Assembly (NCBI GenBank): GCA_966248875.1
Contig: CBINBI010000001.1
Span: forward strand, 62,001 to 126,000
Source: Dokdonella_A sp966248875
GTDB lineage: Bacteria > Pseudomonadota > Gammaproteobacteria > Xanthomonadales > Rhodanobacteraceae
DNA length: 64,000 nucleotides
Direction: 5' to 3'
Position numbers and translations under genes: made by a program. The notes beneath the pieces were generated by a model. It saw only the letters and a program-made list of their open reading frames with translations, did not search any database and had not been told where the DNA came from. Shown here one piece after another: positions 34,166 to 42,911 of this stretch. Every line of letters starts with the position of its first letter. The first letter of the stretch is position 1.

Positions 34166-35557
34166 TCACGGCTCCCCACCGCTCCGTGTTTCGGTGACGG
34201 CCGCCGCGAACCGCGCGCGGATGCGCAGCCCGGCGCGCCGGCCGTTCGCGGCCGGCCCGAGCTCGATCTCGCCGCCGTGGGCCCATACGCGCTCGCGCAT
34301 GCCGGCGAGGCCGTTGCCGCGATGAAGCGCGGCGTCCGCCGAATCCAGGCCGACGCCGTCGTCCTCGACGGACCACTCGATGCCGCCGTCGGGACCCGGA
34401 CCGACGCGGATCTCGACGCGCGTCGCATCGGCATGCCGCGTCGCGTTTGTCAGCGCTTCCTGCGTCAGCCGGTACAGCGCGAGCGCAAGGTCGTCCGGCA
34501 GCACGCGGCCGTCGATCTGGCAGGACAGCGTGTATTCCGCGCGGCGCCCGGGGCGCCGCCGCCAGCTTTCGACGAGATCGTCGAGCAGGCGCTCCAGCGG
34601 CACGCCGGTCGAGCCGTGCCCGCCGTGCGGACGCAGCCGGCTCAGGAGTTCCCGCACCTGCTCGTGGAAGCGCTCGCAATGCCGCGCCAGCCCGGCGACG
34701 ACGTCGCGCAACGCGGGCGACGCCGACGTCTGGTGCGCCAGCCAGGCGACATCGGCGCGCATCGCGGTCAGTGTCTGGCCGAGCTCGTCGTGCAGCTCGC
34801 GCGCGATGCGTGCGCGCTCCTCCTCCTGCGAAGACACGAGCTTGAGGCTCAGCGTGCGCCGCGCCTCCTGCGCGCCGGCGAGCGTCGAGGCGAGATGATT
34901 GAGCGCACCTGCGATGCGATCCAGCTCCGCGACCGGCAGTGTCGGCAGGCGGTACGCGAAATCGTTGCGCTCGTACCGCTCGATGGCGTGCTGGATCGGC
35001 TGCAGCGGCGCCAGCGTGCGGCGCAGCGCCCAGTACACCGCCAGCAGCAGGGCGACGCCGTAACCGACGAGCACGACCAGCATGCCGAGCAGGTTGTCCA
35101 GCGCCTCGCGCTGCTCGCTGGTGGGATCGAGGGACAACGCTGCGACGTAGCGTGCGCCGTCGTCGCGCGCGAGTGTCCACGGGCCCGACGGATCGACCTG
35201 CACCGAGCGCATGCCCGGCGCGATCAGGGCGAACAGGCGCTCCAGCACACTGGTCGATCGCGCACGGCGCGGAGCGACCAGGGTTTCGCCGCCGACGTCG
35301 CGCAGCTCGAGCTGGATGTGACGGAGCTGGCCGTCCGCGTTGATCCGCCGCAGCGCCGAAACATGGCCGTCGGCGTCGGCCTCGGGCCCGTTCTCGAGCG
35401 CGTAGAGATGCTCGAACAAGCGCACGGTCTCGAGCGCACCCTGCTCTTCCCGCTGCACGTCGTATTGCGCGCGCCACAACGCGAGCGCCAGCGCCGCGAG
35501 CAGGATCACGGTGCTGACGGCAACGATGCGCGTAGCGAGGTATCGCGAGATCCGCAT
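34166..35557 (-). CDS. Membrane sensor histidine kinase (NarX-like, HisKA_3)
   Basis: The 463-residue kinase has a first membrane segment (VAVSTVILLAALALALWRA), a periplasmic domain of about 140 residues, a second membrane segment (NLLGMLVVLVGYGVALLLAVYWALRRT) and a HAMP-like linker. The HisKA_3 dimerisation helix carries the phosphoacceptor His in ARIARELHDELGQTLTAMRADV. The ATP-binding domain shows QEALTNATRHADA, VEDDGVGLD and GNGLAGMRERV. ATG 35557 is chosen because it starts directly before the first membrane segment. It is convergent with its likely partner regulator. The sensed signal is unknown; methanol, formaldehyde or lanthanide status are candidates from context only. Confidence 0.9.
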   Translation of the reverse strand: MRISRYLATRIVAVSTVILLAALALALWRAQYDVQREEQGALETVRLFEHLYALENGPEADADGHVSALRRINADGQLRHIQLELRDVGGETLVAPRRARSTSVLERLFALIAPGMRSVQVDPSGPWTLARDDGARYVAALSLDPTSEQREALDNLLGMLVVLVGYGVALLLAVYWALRRTLAPLQPIQHAIERYERNDFAYRLPTLPVAELDRIAGALNHLASTLAGAQEARRTLSLKLVSSQEEERARIARELHDELGQTLTAMRADVAWLAHQTSASPALRDVVAGLARHCERFHEQVRELLSRLRPHGGHGSTGVPLERLLDDLVESWRRRPGRRAEYTLSCQIDGRVLPDDLALALYRLTQEALTNATRHADATRVEIRVGPGPDGGIEWSVEDDGVGLDSADAALHRGNGLAGMRERVWAHGGEIELGPAANGRRAGLRIRARFAAAVTETRSGGEP

Positions 35558-35645
35558 GGAACCACCCCGTCGGACAGAGCTGTCATCTTGCTCGCGCCGG
35601 TGCGACGGCGCCACGTGCGCGCTTCCGTCGCGGCGCAGCATCGAT

Positions 35646-35660
35646 CGGGAAGTTTTCCCG
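35646..35660. promoter_or_regulatory. Inverted repeat CGGGAA-N3-TTCCCG between kinase and TonB-receptor genes
   Basis: A perfect 6+6 inverted repeat with spacer GTT lies midway (about 88 bases from each start) between the divergent kinase and TonB-receptor genes. The same arms and spacing occur at 42710-42724. It is a good candidate operator. Confidence 0.5.
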
Positions 35661-35748
35661 GAGCGATCCCCGCTAGTCTGGCGAGGCGATCCGGCGAGCT
35701 GCCGCCCGCGGGATCGCGTCGAGGAAAAAGCTTACGGGGGAATGCTTG

Positions 35749-38103
35749 ATGCCGCACCGAAACCGCACCCTGCGAATGCAGGGCGCTATCGCCGAGACCG
35801 CGTTGGCGGTCGCAATGACGGCCGCGATCGCGGCCGCGCTGCCGCTCGCCGCACACGCGCAGGCCGAGTCCGAGCCGAAGAGCGAGGATGTCACCACGCT
35901 CGATCTCGTCACCATTGTCGGCGTGACGCCGGTCGCCGGCACCGACATCGAGATCGAGAAGCTGCCGTATCACGTGCAGTCCGCCGACGACGAGGCGCTT
36001 GACCGCGCGCAGGCGCTCGATCTCAGCGATTTCATGAACCGGAATTTCGCCGGCATCACGGTCAACCAGGCGCAGGACAATCCGTTGCAGCCGGACCTTC
36101 AGTTCCGCGGCTTCACGGCGACGCCGCTGCTCGGCGGCTCGGAAGGCGTTTCGGTCTATCTCGACGGCGTGCGCATCAACGAGGTGTTCGGCGACACCGT
36201 CAACTGGGATCTCATCCCTGAGGACGCGATCGAGCGCATGAGCCTCATGTCCGGATCGAACCCGGTGTTCGGCCTCAACACGCTGGGCGGCGCGATCTCG
36301 CTGCAGACGAAGACGGGCTTCAGCGATCCCGGCACGCGCGCCGAGGTCTACGGCGGTTCGTTCGAGCGCTGGAACGCCTCACTGGAAACCGGCGGCAATT
36401 CCGGTGCGTGGGGCTGGTATCTGATGGGCCGCTACTTCGACGAGGACGGCTGGCGCGACCGGTCGCCGTCGCGCTCGTCGAACTTCTACGGCACGCTGTC
36501 GTGGCGCGGCGACGGAGCCTCGCTGGATCTGCACCTCGGCCACGGCGACACCGACCTCACCGGCAACGGCTCGGCGCCGATCGAGGCGCTGGCAGCGCGT
36601 TACGCAAGCATCTTCACCGCACCCGACAACACGAAGAACACGCTCGATCTCGCCAGCCTGCAGGGCAGCTTCGACTTCAGCGACGCGACGAAGCTCTCGT
36701 TCACGGCCTATCACCGCAAGGTCGATTCGACCTCGTACAACGGCGACGCCAGCGAGTTCGAGGAATGCGATGACGACGATGAGATCCTCTGCGACGATGA
36801 CGAGCCGGTGCTCGACCAGCACGGACGGCCCATTCCCGAAGAGTTCGACGCGATCAACAACCTGAGCCATCGCAGGCAGGTCGCGGACGGCGGCACCCTG
36901 CAGCTCGCCTTCTCTCAGCCGATCGGCGGCATGGAGAACCAGCTCGTCGTCGGCGTCGACTACACGGAAGGGCACCTCCGCTTCGATTCGTCGGTGGAGG
37001 CGTCGATGCTGCAGGACGATCGCGTGACCGTGCCGAACACCGGTATCTTCATTCCCGAAGACGCGCTCGCCGTGCGCACCCGCACCGAGACGACCGGCGT
37101 GTATCTCACCGACACGCTCTCGATCACCGACCGGCTCGCCGCGACGGTCTCGGCCCGGCACAATCACACGCGCACGAAGATCCGTGATCGCACCGGCGAG
37201 AATCCCGATCTCGACGGTAACCACAGCTTCTCGCGCGTCAACCCGGCAGCCGGCATCACGTATCGGTGGAGTCCGGAGCTGAGCTTCTACGGCGGCTACA
37301 GCGAAGCGACGCGCGCACCGACGCCGGTCGAGCTCACCTGCGCGGACGAGGACGCGCCCTGCAAGCTGCCCAACCAGTTCCTCGCCGATCCGCCGCTGAA
37401 GCAGGTGGTGGCCAAGTCCTGGGAAGGCGGCCTGCGCGGCCGTTTCGGCGACGCGGCCGCGGACCGCGTCGACTGGCATCTCGGCGTGTTCCGCACCACC
37501 AACGTCGACGACATCCTGTTCCAGGCAACCGGCGGCTCGGCGTCGAACGAAGGCTTCTTCGCGAACGTCGGCGACACGCGCCGCCAGGGCATCGAGGCGA
37601 GTCTGGACGGCGTTGCGCTCGACAGGCGCCTCCGCTGGTACGCGAATTACACGTATCTCGACGCGACCTATCGCACCGACTTCACCGAGAACAGCGCGAA
37701 TCATCCGGACGCGGACGACGACGGCCTGATCGCCGTGCACCGCGGCGACAGGATCCCCGGACTGCCCGAGCACAGCTTCAAGCTCGGCGCGGACTTCGCG
37801 CTGTTCGAGGGATTCAGCATCGGCGGCGACGTGATCGCCAACTCGGGCCAGTATCTGCGCAGCGACGAGGCGAACCTGCTGCCGAAGACGCCGGGTTACA
37901 CGGTGGTCAACCTGCGCGCGATCTACAATCTCAACGCGCATGTCTCGGTGTTCGGCCGCGTCGAGAACGTGTTCGACCGCAAGTACTACACGTTCGGCAC
38001 GCTCGGCGAGCCGGACGAAGTGTTCCCCGAATTCGAGGACCCGCGCTTCTACAGTCCGGCGCAGCCGCGCGCGGCCTGGATCGGCGTGCGCATTGCGTTG
38101 TAG
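35749..38103 (+). CDS. TonB-dependent outer-membrane receptor with an acidic Cys-bounded loop
   Basis: The 784-residue protein has a signal peptide (AAIAAALPLAAHAQA), a plug domain (DNPLQPDLQFRGFTATPLLGGSEGVSVYLDGVRINEVFGD, GLNTLGGAISLQTK) and a 22-strand-type barrel ending in RAAWIGVRIAL. It would import a scarce solute with TonB energy. Around residues 336-357 is a very acidic segment, EFEECDDDDEILCDDDEP, with two cysteines framing DDDDE. It probably lies in an outer loop and could bind a hard cation. Position in the xox region makes a lanthanide or metallophore receptor plausible, but that is inference. ATG 35749 is taken rather than the TTG directly before it. Confidence 0.85.
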   Translation: MPHRNRTLRMQGAIAETALAVAMTAAIAAALPLAAHAQAESEPKSEDVTTLDLVTIVGVTPVAGTDIEIEKLPYHVQSADDEALDRAQALDLSDFMNRNFAGITVNQAQDNPLQPDLQFRGFTATPLLGGSEGVSVYLDGVRINEVFGDTVNWDLIPEDAIERMSLMSGSNPVFGLNTLGGAISLQTKTGFSDPGTRAEVYGGSFERWNASLETGGNSGAWGWYLMGRYFDEDGWRDRSPSRSSNFYGTLSWRGDGASLDLHLGHGDTDLTGNGSAPIEALAARYASIFTAPDNTKNTLDLASLQGSFDFSDATKLSFTAYHRKVDSTSYNGDASEFEECDDDDEILCDDDEPVLDQHGRPIPEEFDAINNLSHRRQVADGGTLQLAFSQPIGGMENQLVVGVDYTEGHLRFDSSVEASMLQDDRVTVPNTGIFIPEDALAVRTRTETTGVYLTDTLSITDRLAATVSARHNHTRTKIRDRTGENPDLDGNHSFSRVNPAAGITYRWSPELSFYGGYSEATRAPTPVELTCADEDAPCKLPNQFLADPPLKQVVAKSWEGGLRGRFGDAAADRVDWHLGVFRTTNVDDILFQATGGSASNEGFFANVGDTRRQGIEASLDGVALDRRLRWYANYTYLDATYRTDFTENSANHPDADDDGLIAVHRGDRIPGLPEHSFKLGADFALFEGFSIGGDVIANSGQYLRSDEANLLPKTPGYTVVNLRAIYNLNAHVSVFGRVENVFDRKYYTFGTLGEPDEVFPEFEDPRFYSPAQPRAAWIGVRIAL

Positions 38104-38158
38104 CAGGCGGCAGCGTTTTCTCTGCCGGTTGCGGTGGCGCTTTCACGCCTGGCGCGTT

Positions 38159-40300
38159 TCAGGGCGTCCAGAGCCATTGGACGCCCAGGAGGTACGTCCT
38201 TCCCGGCGCCGGCTCGAAGAAGCGGCCGTTGCCGTCGTTGACGATGACCGAGCCTGCGTACTTGCGATCGAGCGCGTTCTCGACAGCGAAGAACGTGCGC
38301 AGGTGGCCTGATGGCAGATCGAAGCCGTAGCCGACGTCGGCGTTCAGCACGAAATACGATGGCGCCGAGTCGGTGCCGAGATCGTTGACCGGCACCGATG
38401 CGACGTAGTCGCCGCCGAGCGCGGCGCGCCAGCCGGACTCGTGGCCCCATTCGATCGCGGCGGAGATGTCGGTCTTCGGTACACCGGGAATCCGCGTGCC
38501 GGCGGGCACCGGCGTGTTCGGCGCCGGGCACGGCGTGCCTGAACAGGTGAGGAAGCCCGTCCGGAACGTCGCATCGAGCCAGGTGTAGGCGAAGCGCACG
38601 CGCCAGTCGTCGGCGATGCGCGCGACGAGCGCGACCTCGGCGCCCTGGCGCCTCGCCTTGCCGATGTTCTGGTACGTCGTGCGGCCGCCGGAGTTGGTAG
38701 CGACGGCGAGCTCGTCGTCGGTGTCGGCGCGGAACACCGCAGCGCTCGCGTCGATCGCCGGCGTCGGCTTCAGCTTCACGCCGATCTCGCTGTTCCGGCT
38801 CTTCGCCGGGACGAGATTGAACGCGAGCCCCGGACCGCCGTCGCTGCGATAGGCGAGCTCGTTGAACGTCGGCGTCTCGAAGCCTTTGCCGTAGGAGGCG
38901 TAGACGTGCGTGGTGTCCGAGGCGCGCCACATCAGGCCCGCGACCGGAGTCGTCGCGCTGTAGCTGACATGCCCGCTGTCGTCCGGATTGCTGCCGGTGA
39001 CGTAGTGGTCATCGGAGTTGAACTTGACTTCGCTGTGGCGCACGCCGGCCGTCAGCGACCACGCATCGGCGAAGGTCCAGGTCGCCTGCGCGTACTGGTC
39101 GAAGTTGAACACCGTGTCGTCCTCGTTGCGGCGCAGCGCGCCGCGAACGCCGAGCGTGTCGCCGACGAAGTTCTCGTAGCCCTTGCGGGTCTGTTCCTGA
39201 CGGTCGTAGTTGACGCCGGCGGCGATCTCGAACGGACGGCCGGCAAGGTCGCCCTTCCATACCCAGCGCAGATCGGCGCCGCCGTAGCGGCTGCCGAGAT
39301 CGACGACGCCGCCCGAGTGCAGCGGATTGGCCTGCGCGGAGGCCGGAATCGACAGAAACTGCGTGACGTCGCGCTGGCCGTAGTAGCCCGTCACGCGCAG
39401 CGTATTGCCGCCGCCGAACGGCTGCTCGTAGACCGCACCGCCCTGTGACTGCTGCACGCTCTTGCGCGTGTTGAACTGCTCGGCGACGGGCGCCACGCCG
39501 CGCGGATCGTCCTCGAACTGCTCGCGGGTGAGGCCGAGCGGATCCTGCGCGCCGGGAATGTTCACCGTGTTGAGCAGCAGCGTCAGCCTGCCGCCGCCGC
39601 CGAGCGCGATGTTGAGCTTGCCGTTGCCCGACTCGCGCTGCGCGGCGCTGTGATCGCGATAGCCGTCCGTCTCGAAATGCGTGAAATCTACGTTGTAGTC
39701 GGCCGGGCCCGCCGAGCCGCGCGCGTTGACGCTGGCGCGCAGCGTGTCGTAGCTCTGGCCGACGAGCCCGAACTTGTATTGCGGAGAATCGGTGCCGTCC
39801 GCCGTGAAGAGCTGGATCACGCCGCCGGACGAGTTGCCGTACAGCGCGGAGAACGGGCCGCGCAGCACCTCGACGCGCTCGGCAGAGTCGAGATTGAAAT
39901 GCGAGACCTGGCCCTGCCCATCCGGCATCGTGGCCGGGATGCCGTCGGTGTAGATCCTGACGCCGCGCACGCCGAAGGTCGAGCGCGCGCCGAAGCCGCG
40001 GATCGAGATCTGCTCGTCCTGCGCGTAGTTCTGCCGGTCGCGCGCGAGCAGGCCGGGAATCCCGTCCAGGAACTCGGACGGATTCACCCCGAGCGTGTCG
40101 GTGGCGTCGCCGATCGGCACCGAGTCGATCGAAGCCGGCACGTCGAATGCCGACCGCTCGGTGCGCGTCGCGGTGACGACGATGTCGGGAAGTCGGCTGG
40201 TCTCCGCGTCCGGCACGTCAGGCTCGGCCGCCGGAGCGGAACCGGCGGCGAAACCGATGACGGCGAGCACGCGAATGGTGCCCGATCCTGCGTAGCGCAT
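38159..40300 (-). CDS. TonB-dependent receptor, YncD/PqqU-like (candidate PQQ importer)
   Basis: The 713-residue receptor has a signal peptide (VLAVIGFAAGSAPAAE), a TonB-box-like LPDIVVTATRT and a plug domain. The plug has the segments ISIRGFGARSTFGVRGVRIYTDG, IPATMPDGQGQVSHFNLDSAERVEVLRGPFSALYGNSSGGVI that I recall from the E. coli YncD/PqqU group, which imports the cofactor PQQ. The barrel ends in YLLGVQWLWTP. PQQ uptake would suit a cluster that encodes a PQQ enzyme but no pqqABCDE genes in this window. It converges with the other receptor gene, with 55 bases between stops. Receptor status is certain; the PQQ substrate is a moderate inference. Confidence 0.8.
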   Translation of the reverse strand: MRYAGSGTIRVLAVIGFAAGSAPAAEPDVPDAETSRLPDIVVTATRTERSAFDVPASIDSVPIGDATDTLGVNPSEFLDGIPGLLARDRQNYAQDEQISIRGFGARSTFGVRGVRIYTDGIPATMPDGQGQVSHFNLDSAERVEVLRGPFSALYGNSSGGVIQLFTADGTDSPQYKFGLVGQSYDTLRASVNARGSAGPADYNVDFTHFETDGYRDHSAAQRESGNGKLNIALGGGGRLTLLLNTVNIPGAQDPLGLTREQFEDDPRGVAPVAEQFNTRKSVQQSQGGAVYEQPFGGGNTLRVTGYYGQRDVTQFLSIPASAQANPLHSGGVVDLGSRYGGADLRWVWKGDLAGRPFEIAAGVNYDRQEQTRKGYENFVGDTLGVRGALRRNEDDTVFNFDQYAQATWTFADAWSLTAGVRHSEVKFNSDDHYVTGSNPDDSGHVSYSATTPVAGLMWRASDTTHVYASYGKGFETPTFNELAYRSDGGPGLAFNLVPAKSRNSEIGVKLKPTPAIDASAAVFRADTDDELAVATNSGGRTTYQNIGKARRQGAEVALVARIADDWRVRFAYTWLDATFRTGFLTCSGTPCPAPNTPVPAGTRIPGVPKTDISAAIEWGHESGWRAALGGDYVASVPVNDLGTDSAPSYFVLNADVGYGFDLPSGHLRTFFAVENALDRKYAGSVIVNDGNGRFFEPAPGRTYLLGVQWLWTP

Positions 40301-40436
40301 GTTTGGCCCCGTATCGGCCGCGTCCGTTGTTGGCGATGCGGCGGTAGCCTCGATGCTACAGGCGGCGCTGCGCGTTCGGCCTCACGAAAATCTTGAAAAG
40401 CGGCGGGCGGTGCGAGCGGCGCTGGCAGGCACGAGT

Positions 40437-40622
40437 CATGAGTGGGCTCCAGCCCACCGTACATCGCACGATGCTGACGCAACAGCGATGGGGCAAGGCC
40501 CACCCTATGCGACTTGCAGGACAATGAGATGGGCTCCAGCCCACCCGCATATCGCATGACGCTGACGCACAAATGAATGAGCCCCGGCCCACCGCAAAAC
40601 CGCATGAGCTGCCGCAAGCCCG
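40437..40622. repeat. Four-unit array of GTGGGCTCCAGCCCACC-type palindromic repeats
   Basis: Four diverged units of about 42-48 bases, each a small palindrome (TGGGCTCCAGCCCACC, TGGGGCAAGGCCCACC, the first form again, then TGAGCCCCGGCCCACC) followed by a CGCATGA-GCTGACGCA-like tail. They fill the gap between the sigma-54 activator and PqqU-like receptor genes. The same palindrome family occurs at 58455-58521. They look like REP/MITE-type intergenic repeats. The remaining 40301-40436 holds only the receptor's presumed promoter region. Confidence 0.65.
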
Positions 40623-40636
40623 GCTCGGAGCGCTCC

Positions 40637-42634
40637 CTACTCCGCGAGCGGAATCTGATGCTTGCGGATCTTGCGGTACAGCGTGTTGCGGCTGACTCCG
40701 AGCGCATCCGCCGTGTGCGTGATGTTCCAGCGGTTGCGCTCGAGCTCCCTCAGCAGCGTCGCGTGCTCGGCGGTGTCGAGCGGAGTGCGGCAGCAGCTGT
40801 CGGCGGACGCCACGGACGCGGCTGCCGGAGCGGTTGCGCTCGCCGTCGTTGCCGCGTGCGGCTCTTCGCCGGCGTAGTCGAGCAGCTCCTGCGGCAGGTT
40901 CGTCAGGCGGATCACGTTGTCGCGGCAGAGCGCGGCCGCCGTGCGCAGCACGTTGCGCAGCTGGCGGATGTTGCCGGGCCAGTGATAGTTGAGCAGCGCG
41001 TGCAGCGCATCGGGTTGGATGCGCACCGGCTCGCCGCCCGGATTCTCCTCGTGCAGCAGCACTTCGATCAGCTCGGCGCGATCGGCGCGGTCCTTCAAAA
41101 GCGGCAGGTGCAGCGTCGTGCCGTTGAGGCGGTAGTAGAGATCCTCGCGGAACTCGCCTTCCTGCACCATCTGGCGGATGTCGCGATGGCTCGCGCTGAT
41201 GACGTGCAGGTCGACCGGCACGGGCGTGTCGCCGCCGAGCGGGACGATCTCGTACTCCTCGATGACGCGCAGGAGGCGCGTCTGCAGCGTCAGCGGCATG
41301 TCGCCGATTTCGTCGAGGAACAGCGTGCCGCCGGAGGATTGCAGGATCTTGCCGGGGCGGCCGTGGCGGTCTGCGTCGGTGAACGCGCCGCGCGTGTAGC
41401 CGAACAGCTCGCTTTCGATCAGCGATTCGGGAATCGAGCCGCAGTTGACGGCGACGAACGCGCGGTTCGCCCACGGCGACATCTGGTGCAGCGCGCGGGC
41501 GAAGGCTTCCTTGCCCGTGCCGGTCGCGCCCTGCAGCAGAATCGGCACGCGCTTGCTGAAGAGCTGCTGCGCGCAATGGAAATTGTGCTGCATGCGCGGA
41601 TCGGCGCCGACATGGCGCGCGCCATCGGCAAGCGGCACCACCGGCGCGTTGCGCACGGCTTCGGAGACGATGCGCGGCGCGCTTGCGGCATGCTCGGCCC
41701 GCTGCGGCGCCCGCACGAGCGCGAAGAAGCGACGGCCGTGGCGCACGTCGCGGATCGGCCAGATCGCCTGCGGCGCCGTCGTCGCGCGCTGGTCGAGCGT
41801 GGCGAACGCGAACTGGAACACGTCCTCGATCGACGAGCCGACCAGCGTCTTGCGGTCCGGATGGCCGAGCTGCGTCAGCGCGCTCTCGTTGACGGCGAGA
41901 ATCCTGCCGTCGTCGCCGACCGCGATCAGAGCCTCGTGCAGCAGGCCGACGAACTCGGGACGGCTGTGGAAGCGCAGCACCCAGGCGTGAGGGAACTCGC
42001 GCAGGAAATGGCAGCGCGCGATCAGGTTGGCCGACATGTTGACCAGCGCCATCGTGTGGCGCTGGATCACCCGCGTGTCGTTGCAGTTCACGCTCGACGC
42101 GTCGAGCACGCCGAGCAGGCCGCCGTTCGCGTCGAGGATCGGCGCGCCCGAGCACGACATGTTGAGGTTGTAGCCCATGAAGTGCTCGTCGCGATGAATC
42201 GTTACCGCGCGGTGCTCGACCACGCAGGTACCGAGGCCGTTCGTGCCTTCGTGCGGCTCGTCCCAGAGTGCGCCGTGCCAGAGGCCCGCCTGGCGGAACT
42301 CGCGCTTGAGCGTCGGATCGGTGATCGTCGAGAGGATCGTCGCATCGGCGTCGGCCAGGATGACGGCGTAGCCGGACCCCGCGATCTGGTCGTACAGGCT
42401 CTCCATTTCGGCCCGCGCGATGTTGAGCAACTCGCCGAGCTTCTGTTGCCGCTCGCGCAGCTGGTTCGCTTCGAGCACGGCGGTCGCGCGCGCCCCGTTC
42501 GGCTCCATCCCGTATTCGGTCAGACACCGGTTCCAGGATTTGGCCACGTGCGGGGCGACCGACGTCCGCTGTTCACCGCGCACCGCGCGAATGATGCGGG
42601 ACGCGTGCCTCACGACGATCGACGAGTCGCCCAT
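40637..42634 (-). CDS. AcoR-type sigma-54-dependent transcriptional activator
   Basis: The 665-residue protein has an N-terminal GAF sensor region (about residues 70-200, ILADADATILSTI, HEGTNGLGTCVVEHRAV, MSCSGAPILDANGGLLGVLD), a PAS-like domain, an AAA+ core and a Fis-type helix-turn-helix (NRWNITHTADALGVSRNTLYRKIRKHQI). The AAA+ core has Walker A GATGTGKE and Walker B GGTLFLDEIGD. The sigma-54 contact loop reads GAFTDA at residues 416-421 instead of the usual GAFTGA, an unusual change. Relatives activate acetoin, alcohol or phenol catabolic genes. Predicted sigma-54 promoters of xoxF and adhC are its likely targets. A CGGGAA-N3-TTCCCG repeat lies about 75 bases upstream. Confidence 0.93.
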   Translation of the reverse strand: MGDSSIVVRHASRIIRAVRGEQRTSVAPHVAKSWNRCLTEYGMEPNGARATAVLEANQLRERQQKLGELLNIARAEMESLYDQIAGSGYAVILADADATILSTITDPTLKREFRQAGLWHGALWDEPHEGTNGLGTCVVEHRAVTIHRDEHFMGYNLNMSCSGAPILDANGGLLGVLDASSVNCNDTRVIQRHTMALVNMSANLIARCHFLREFPHAWVLRFHSRPEFVGLLHEALIAVGDDGRILAVNESALTQLGHPDRKTLVGSSIEDVFQFAFATLDQRATTAPQAIWPIRDVRHGRRFFALVRAPQRAEHAASAPRIVSEAVRNAPVVPLADGARHVGADPRMQHNFHCAQQLFSKRVPILLQGATGTGKEAFARALHQMSPWANRAFVAVNCGSIPESLIESELFGYTRGAFTDADRHGRPGKILQSSGGTLFLDEIGDMPLTLQTRLLRVIEEYEIVPLGGDTPVPVDLHVISASHRDIRQMVQEGEFREDLYYRLNGTTLHLPLLKDRADRAELIEVLLHEENPGGEPVRIQPDALHALLNYHWPGNIRQLRNVLRTAAALCRDNVIRLTNLPQELLDYAGEEPHAATTASATAPAAASVASADSCCRTPLDTAEHATLLRELERNRWNITHTADALGVSRNTLYRKIRKHQIPLAE

Positions 42635-42709
42635 GAGCAGTCCTCAGCGAGAATGTTTTTCGGGCCCGACGCGGGAGCTCGCGGAGCGGCGAGGCCAGGG
42701 GCGTGGGCG

Positions 42710-42724
42710 CGGGAATCTTTCCCG
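42710..42724. promoter_or_regulatory. Inverted repeat CGGGAA-N3-TTCCCG upstream of the sigma-54 activator gene
   Basis: A perfect 6+6 inverted repeat with spacer TCT, 75 bases upstream of the activator ATG. It matches the repeat at 35646-35660. The rest of 42635-42911 shows no gene. Confidence 0.5.
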
Positions 42725-42911
42725 TGCAAAGAGTGGCCCTGCCCGCGCGAATAGGCAAACTGCACTGCAGCATGATCCGGACAGCCACACACCGGATCGG
42801 GTCCACTCGCGCGGATCATCCGGGCATCGCCATGAGCCACGGCGGCCGACGCGGATTGCTGCAAAGCACAACCTCGCAGTTCAGTCCCGGCGCGGGCGAC
42901 CGCCTGACCCG

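Noticed and set aside
37690..37730. EF-hand-like DADDDG stretch in the TonB receptor as a lanthanide site
   Set aside because: Similar Asp-rich turns before GDRIPGxPxH are common in TonB receptors in general, and the twelfth loop position is not Glu. The acidic loop near 36760 is the stronger candidate.
36379..37941. Long minus-strand frame inside the TonB-receptor gene, and similar long antisense frames in the M16, xoxF, RND and activator genes
   Set aside because: All are high-GC shadows of well-recognised proteins, with biased composition and no family likeness.
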